From NCBI GenBank assembly GCA_963514095.1, contig OY741281.1, positions 6,626,154 through 6,690,153 of the forward strand: a stretch of 64,000 nt of DNA. Direction: 5' to 3'. The position numbers and the translations under genes are program-made. The first letter of the stretch is position 1. Each line of letters opens with the position of its first letter. Of the stretch, positions 61,566 to 64,000 are shown piece after piece. Origin of the DNA: Eutrigla gurnardus (taxonomy: Eukaryota > Chordata > Actinopteri > Perciformes > Triglidae). The notes beneath the pieces are model-generated. The model had not been told where the DNA came from and ran no database searches. It was given only the letters and a program-made list of their open reading frames with translations.

Positions 61566-64000
61566 TCAGTTCAGACGTGTTTTTTTCAGCTTGGAGTTGT
61601 CTGCTGCTGCTTTGCGCTTACGTGACGGAGTGACTGGAGCTTCTTCAGAGGAAGCTTCAGTCAGGAAGTACAGCTCGATAGGCGGGATCGGCTCCTGTGT
61701 CAGAGGACAAAAAAGAAAACACTCATGTTTGTGTCATTCTGTTTGCATATTTTAAACCGAGTTAAAAGTCTGAATATATGAATAAAACACAGCAAAGCTA
61801 ATACCTAATTCACATAAACATTACGACGTATCTTCAGTTTTGTTCTTCTCGACACTATTAGGATAATCCACATCATAAGCTTCACCGACCTGCATTAGAT
61901 AGTCAGCGATGTACTCCGGCTTCAAGCACGTGACTCCCTGGGAGGTAGCCTCCGACACGTCGACTCTGAAGTCTCCGGGCTTCAGCCGGCTAAAGTCTGC
62001 AAACAGGTGAGTGGCCTCTGTGTACAAGGATGGGGAGGGACTCGGCAGGACCTGGTGGGGGGGGAATTACAGGTAAGTTTACAGAAAAAGAACATCTCCT
62101 CTTATTGAAAACATAGCAAAGGAGAGGTTAACGTTTCATTGGTAAGGTATGGGAACGTTGCTTCCCTATGAAGCTTATATCATATAATAATACCGACAAC
62201 TGCTGATAACATAACTCACTGATCACAGCATCTTATAATAGTTGTTATATATTATAACCTTTTTATAATGCAATACTATGTTATTATTCTAAGTGGCAAA
62301 AATAGTGATTGTGACTATAAAGTATTATGATATTTGACCATTTAGTCATTATTAAATTCGAAATGTTTATTATTATTATTGTTATAAATAATTATGTAAT
62401 TATATATGATTATACATAATTATACAGTGCTGTAAACAGATTATAATGCATTTTATACATGGCCAGTCAAAGGCAGTGCTACAAAGTTGTTCTGTTTGTT
62501 TGATTTGAAAATGTAATAACGATGAGTTAAAGTACAAACAACAGTGTATGTAACACAACAAACAAGGCAGCAGTAACCTTCGCCCTGCCAGACTGCAGTA
62601 GCCGCCTGAAGCCAGATTCTCTGTTCTGGTCGATGTTCAGCATGACCGTCCATCCACTGAAGGCCCCCTGAAAAACAGAAAAATATACTGAGCATACCTT
62701 AACACTCAGGTTGTAGATAATACAGTATAAATGACAGTATTGAGGAGTGTTCTGTGTGTGTGTGTGTGTGTGTGTGTAAGTACCCCTTGGTCAGAGCGTC
62801 CCTGCAGTCTTTTTCTCCAGCGCATGGCAGCTAATGCTAGTCTCTTCTGCTGGGAGGTGATGGAGGGCAACGCATCCAGGATGGAGCTACTGCCCCACTC
62901 ATACTCATCCTCCTGGAACACACACAGATAAAGAGATGTTGTACATATACATATATGTGTATATATATATGTATATTATGTGGTAGTTACACAGATGTGT
63001 GAACCTTAAAACCCCTTTAACTGAACTTAAAAACATGGCTGTGTAGAACACTGTAGTTGGCTAGTAACGGAGAGGTCAAATACTTTTAGATGGACATAGC
63101 GAATGAAACCCTGGTGGTCAGTAAGAGGGACCCCAGAAGAAGAGAAACCCTCAGCTTCTGACCTGGATGAAGCGGTCCACAGAGCGGCAGGCCTCCAGGT
63201 ACGAGCGGTGCAGGATCCATTTGCCCGCTGCCATTGCTGCCAGGTACTTCTCGTTGCGCAGAGGAGTCCCTACGATGATGTGGGTGCAGCTGGGGTCGAA
63301 CGACTGCTTGTCCAGGACTACACCGCCTACAATACCAAACAAATGGGGAAGAAAATAAATTCAATATTCTCTACCTAATCTGTAGTTATAGCACGACTCC
63401 TGCGGTATAATCCAAGTCTCATTTATCCAGTCGTATGCTCACTTGTTCCAAAACACTTAACCACATAAGCAGTCACACACTTCTCTTCCATGCAAATCCA
63501 AAGTGTTGGTAATTTTGTGGGTGAAGTATTCCTTTAATATTTCTCTTTGTAAATGTTTAATCTTGATTTAATATACAGTAGAAGTTTTAATAATAGTTCA
63601 ACTCTGATGAGCTCAAAACAGGAAATATTCCCAGAGCCTGGAGGTAGATCCTGCTTTTTAACCATCAGGGATTAGCTGCTCTGAGTTCAGGCCTATGATA
63701 TGCTGTGGAGGTTTTTTTTTTTTTTACTGCAGCATGATGAAACGCTGTTAAGACCCCTAATTAGGCGGAAGACTCACTGAGTTCCTCGATGAGGTGACTG
63801 TAATCAATGCGTTCCTGAGGGCTGAGGGAGGACAGCTGAAACCGAGGTGGCTGCTTTCCTTCCTCGCGCTCCTCCTGAGAGAAAGAACGAGCAACAAAAA
63901 TAGCGCGTTTGAAAGAGTCGGCCTACGGTTATATCACTGCGTCAACTTCTCGCTGTTAATGTAAATATGAATCTTCACCTGTGGCTCCGGTGCTACTGGG
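61566..64000 (-). CDS. topbp1: DNA topoisomerase II-binding protein 1, C-terminal part (BRCT7-BRCT8)
   Basis: C-terminal 263 residues of TopBP1, the BRCT-repeat scaffold that activates ATR and serves replication initiation in the nucleus. Exons in gene order: 63979-64000 (cut by the window end), 63778-63874, 63163-63326, 62784-62912, 62578-62667, 61890-62051, 61566-61694 (stop TGA). All have GT-AG borders and one frame. Strong matches to the human protein as I know it: [29 protein letters not shown] with [11 protein letters not shown] (BRCT7 with its conserved Trp), [26 protein letters not shown] (linker helix), [13 protein letters not shown] with [33 protein letters not shown] (BRCT8), and a basic nuclear-localisation-type end, [17 protein letters not shown]. 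The 62784 donor is followed directly by a CA microsatellite. The 61890 donor (gtcggt) is weak, and read-through would stop 22 codons later. BRCT1-6 lie beyond the window. Confidence 0.96.
62752..62777. repeat. (GT)n microsatellite at a topbp1 splice donor
   Basis: About 12 units. On the gene strand the intron begins gtactt, followed at once by (ac)n. Confidence 0.93.

Overview
This is a window of vertebrate nuclear DNA, almost certainly from a teleost (probably percomorph) fish. The evidence is small exons with GT-AG introns, abundant (AC)n microsatellites, fish-type repeats (a Tc1 end, tRNA-derived SINEs, a hAT element, a LINE tail ending near 'ctgattctgatt'), and recognisable vertebrate genes. 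A 200-base N gap lies at 26466-26665. No bacterial-style operons, CRISPR arrays or phage are present.

Layout. (1) 702-9466, plus strand: 14 exons coding for the C-terminal ~579 residues of the polarity scaffold Scribble (scrib); its LRR and PDZ parts lie upstream of the window. A 3'UTR follows to about 11.3 kb. (2) 12392-13032, minus strand: a two-exon urad gene (OHCU decarboxylase of the urate pathway) that is open but has Phe where the family has its catalytic His, and lacks the C-terminal peroxisomal signal. (3) 13.97-20.5 kb, plus strand: a small secreted-protein gene of unknown identity. Its exons are all phase 0, it has two signal-peptide exons behind TATA promoters, and a third promoter copy is a relic. 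The architecture resembles SCPP genes. A 1.74-kb non-autonomous hAT element with a perfect 8-bp target duplication sits in one intron. (4) 22432-24700, minus strand: complete cdv3 (5 exons, 235 aa). (5) 24.7-32 kb: mostly gene-free, with a LINE tail, the N gap, and a 2-kb minisatellite with a 65-bp period. (6) 32154-59.9 kb, minus strand: the 5' part of tmem108, that is a CpG-island 5'UTR exon near 59.3-59.9 kb, a 27-kb intron, and the first coding exon at 32.2 kb. The remaining tmem108 exons are not visible. (7) 43352-51499, inside that intron: four head-to-tail, nearly identical ~1.9-2.2-kb units with their own internal minisatellite, hairpins and a repeated 47-bp tail. (8) 61566-64000, minus strand: the last seven exons of topbp1 (BRCT7-BRCT8 and C-terminus).

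The cdv3 / tmem108 / topbp1 neighbourhood matches the conserved vertebrate linkage (human 3q22: TMEM108-BFSP2-CDV3-TOPBP1), which supports the tmem108 call; bfsp2 was not seen. The genes are independent eukaryotic units and do not form one pathway. The most unusual items are the tandem 2-kb units, the urad active-site loss, the triplicated promoter of the secreted-protein gene, the orphan tmem108 exon with an upstream ORF ending inside its start codon, and a cluster of short near-perfect palindromes around 11.6-13.6 kb.
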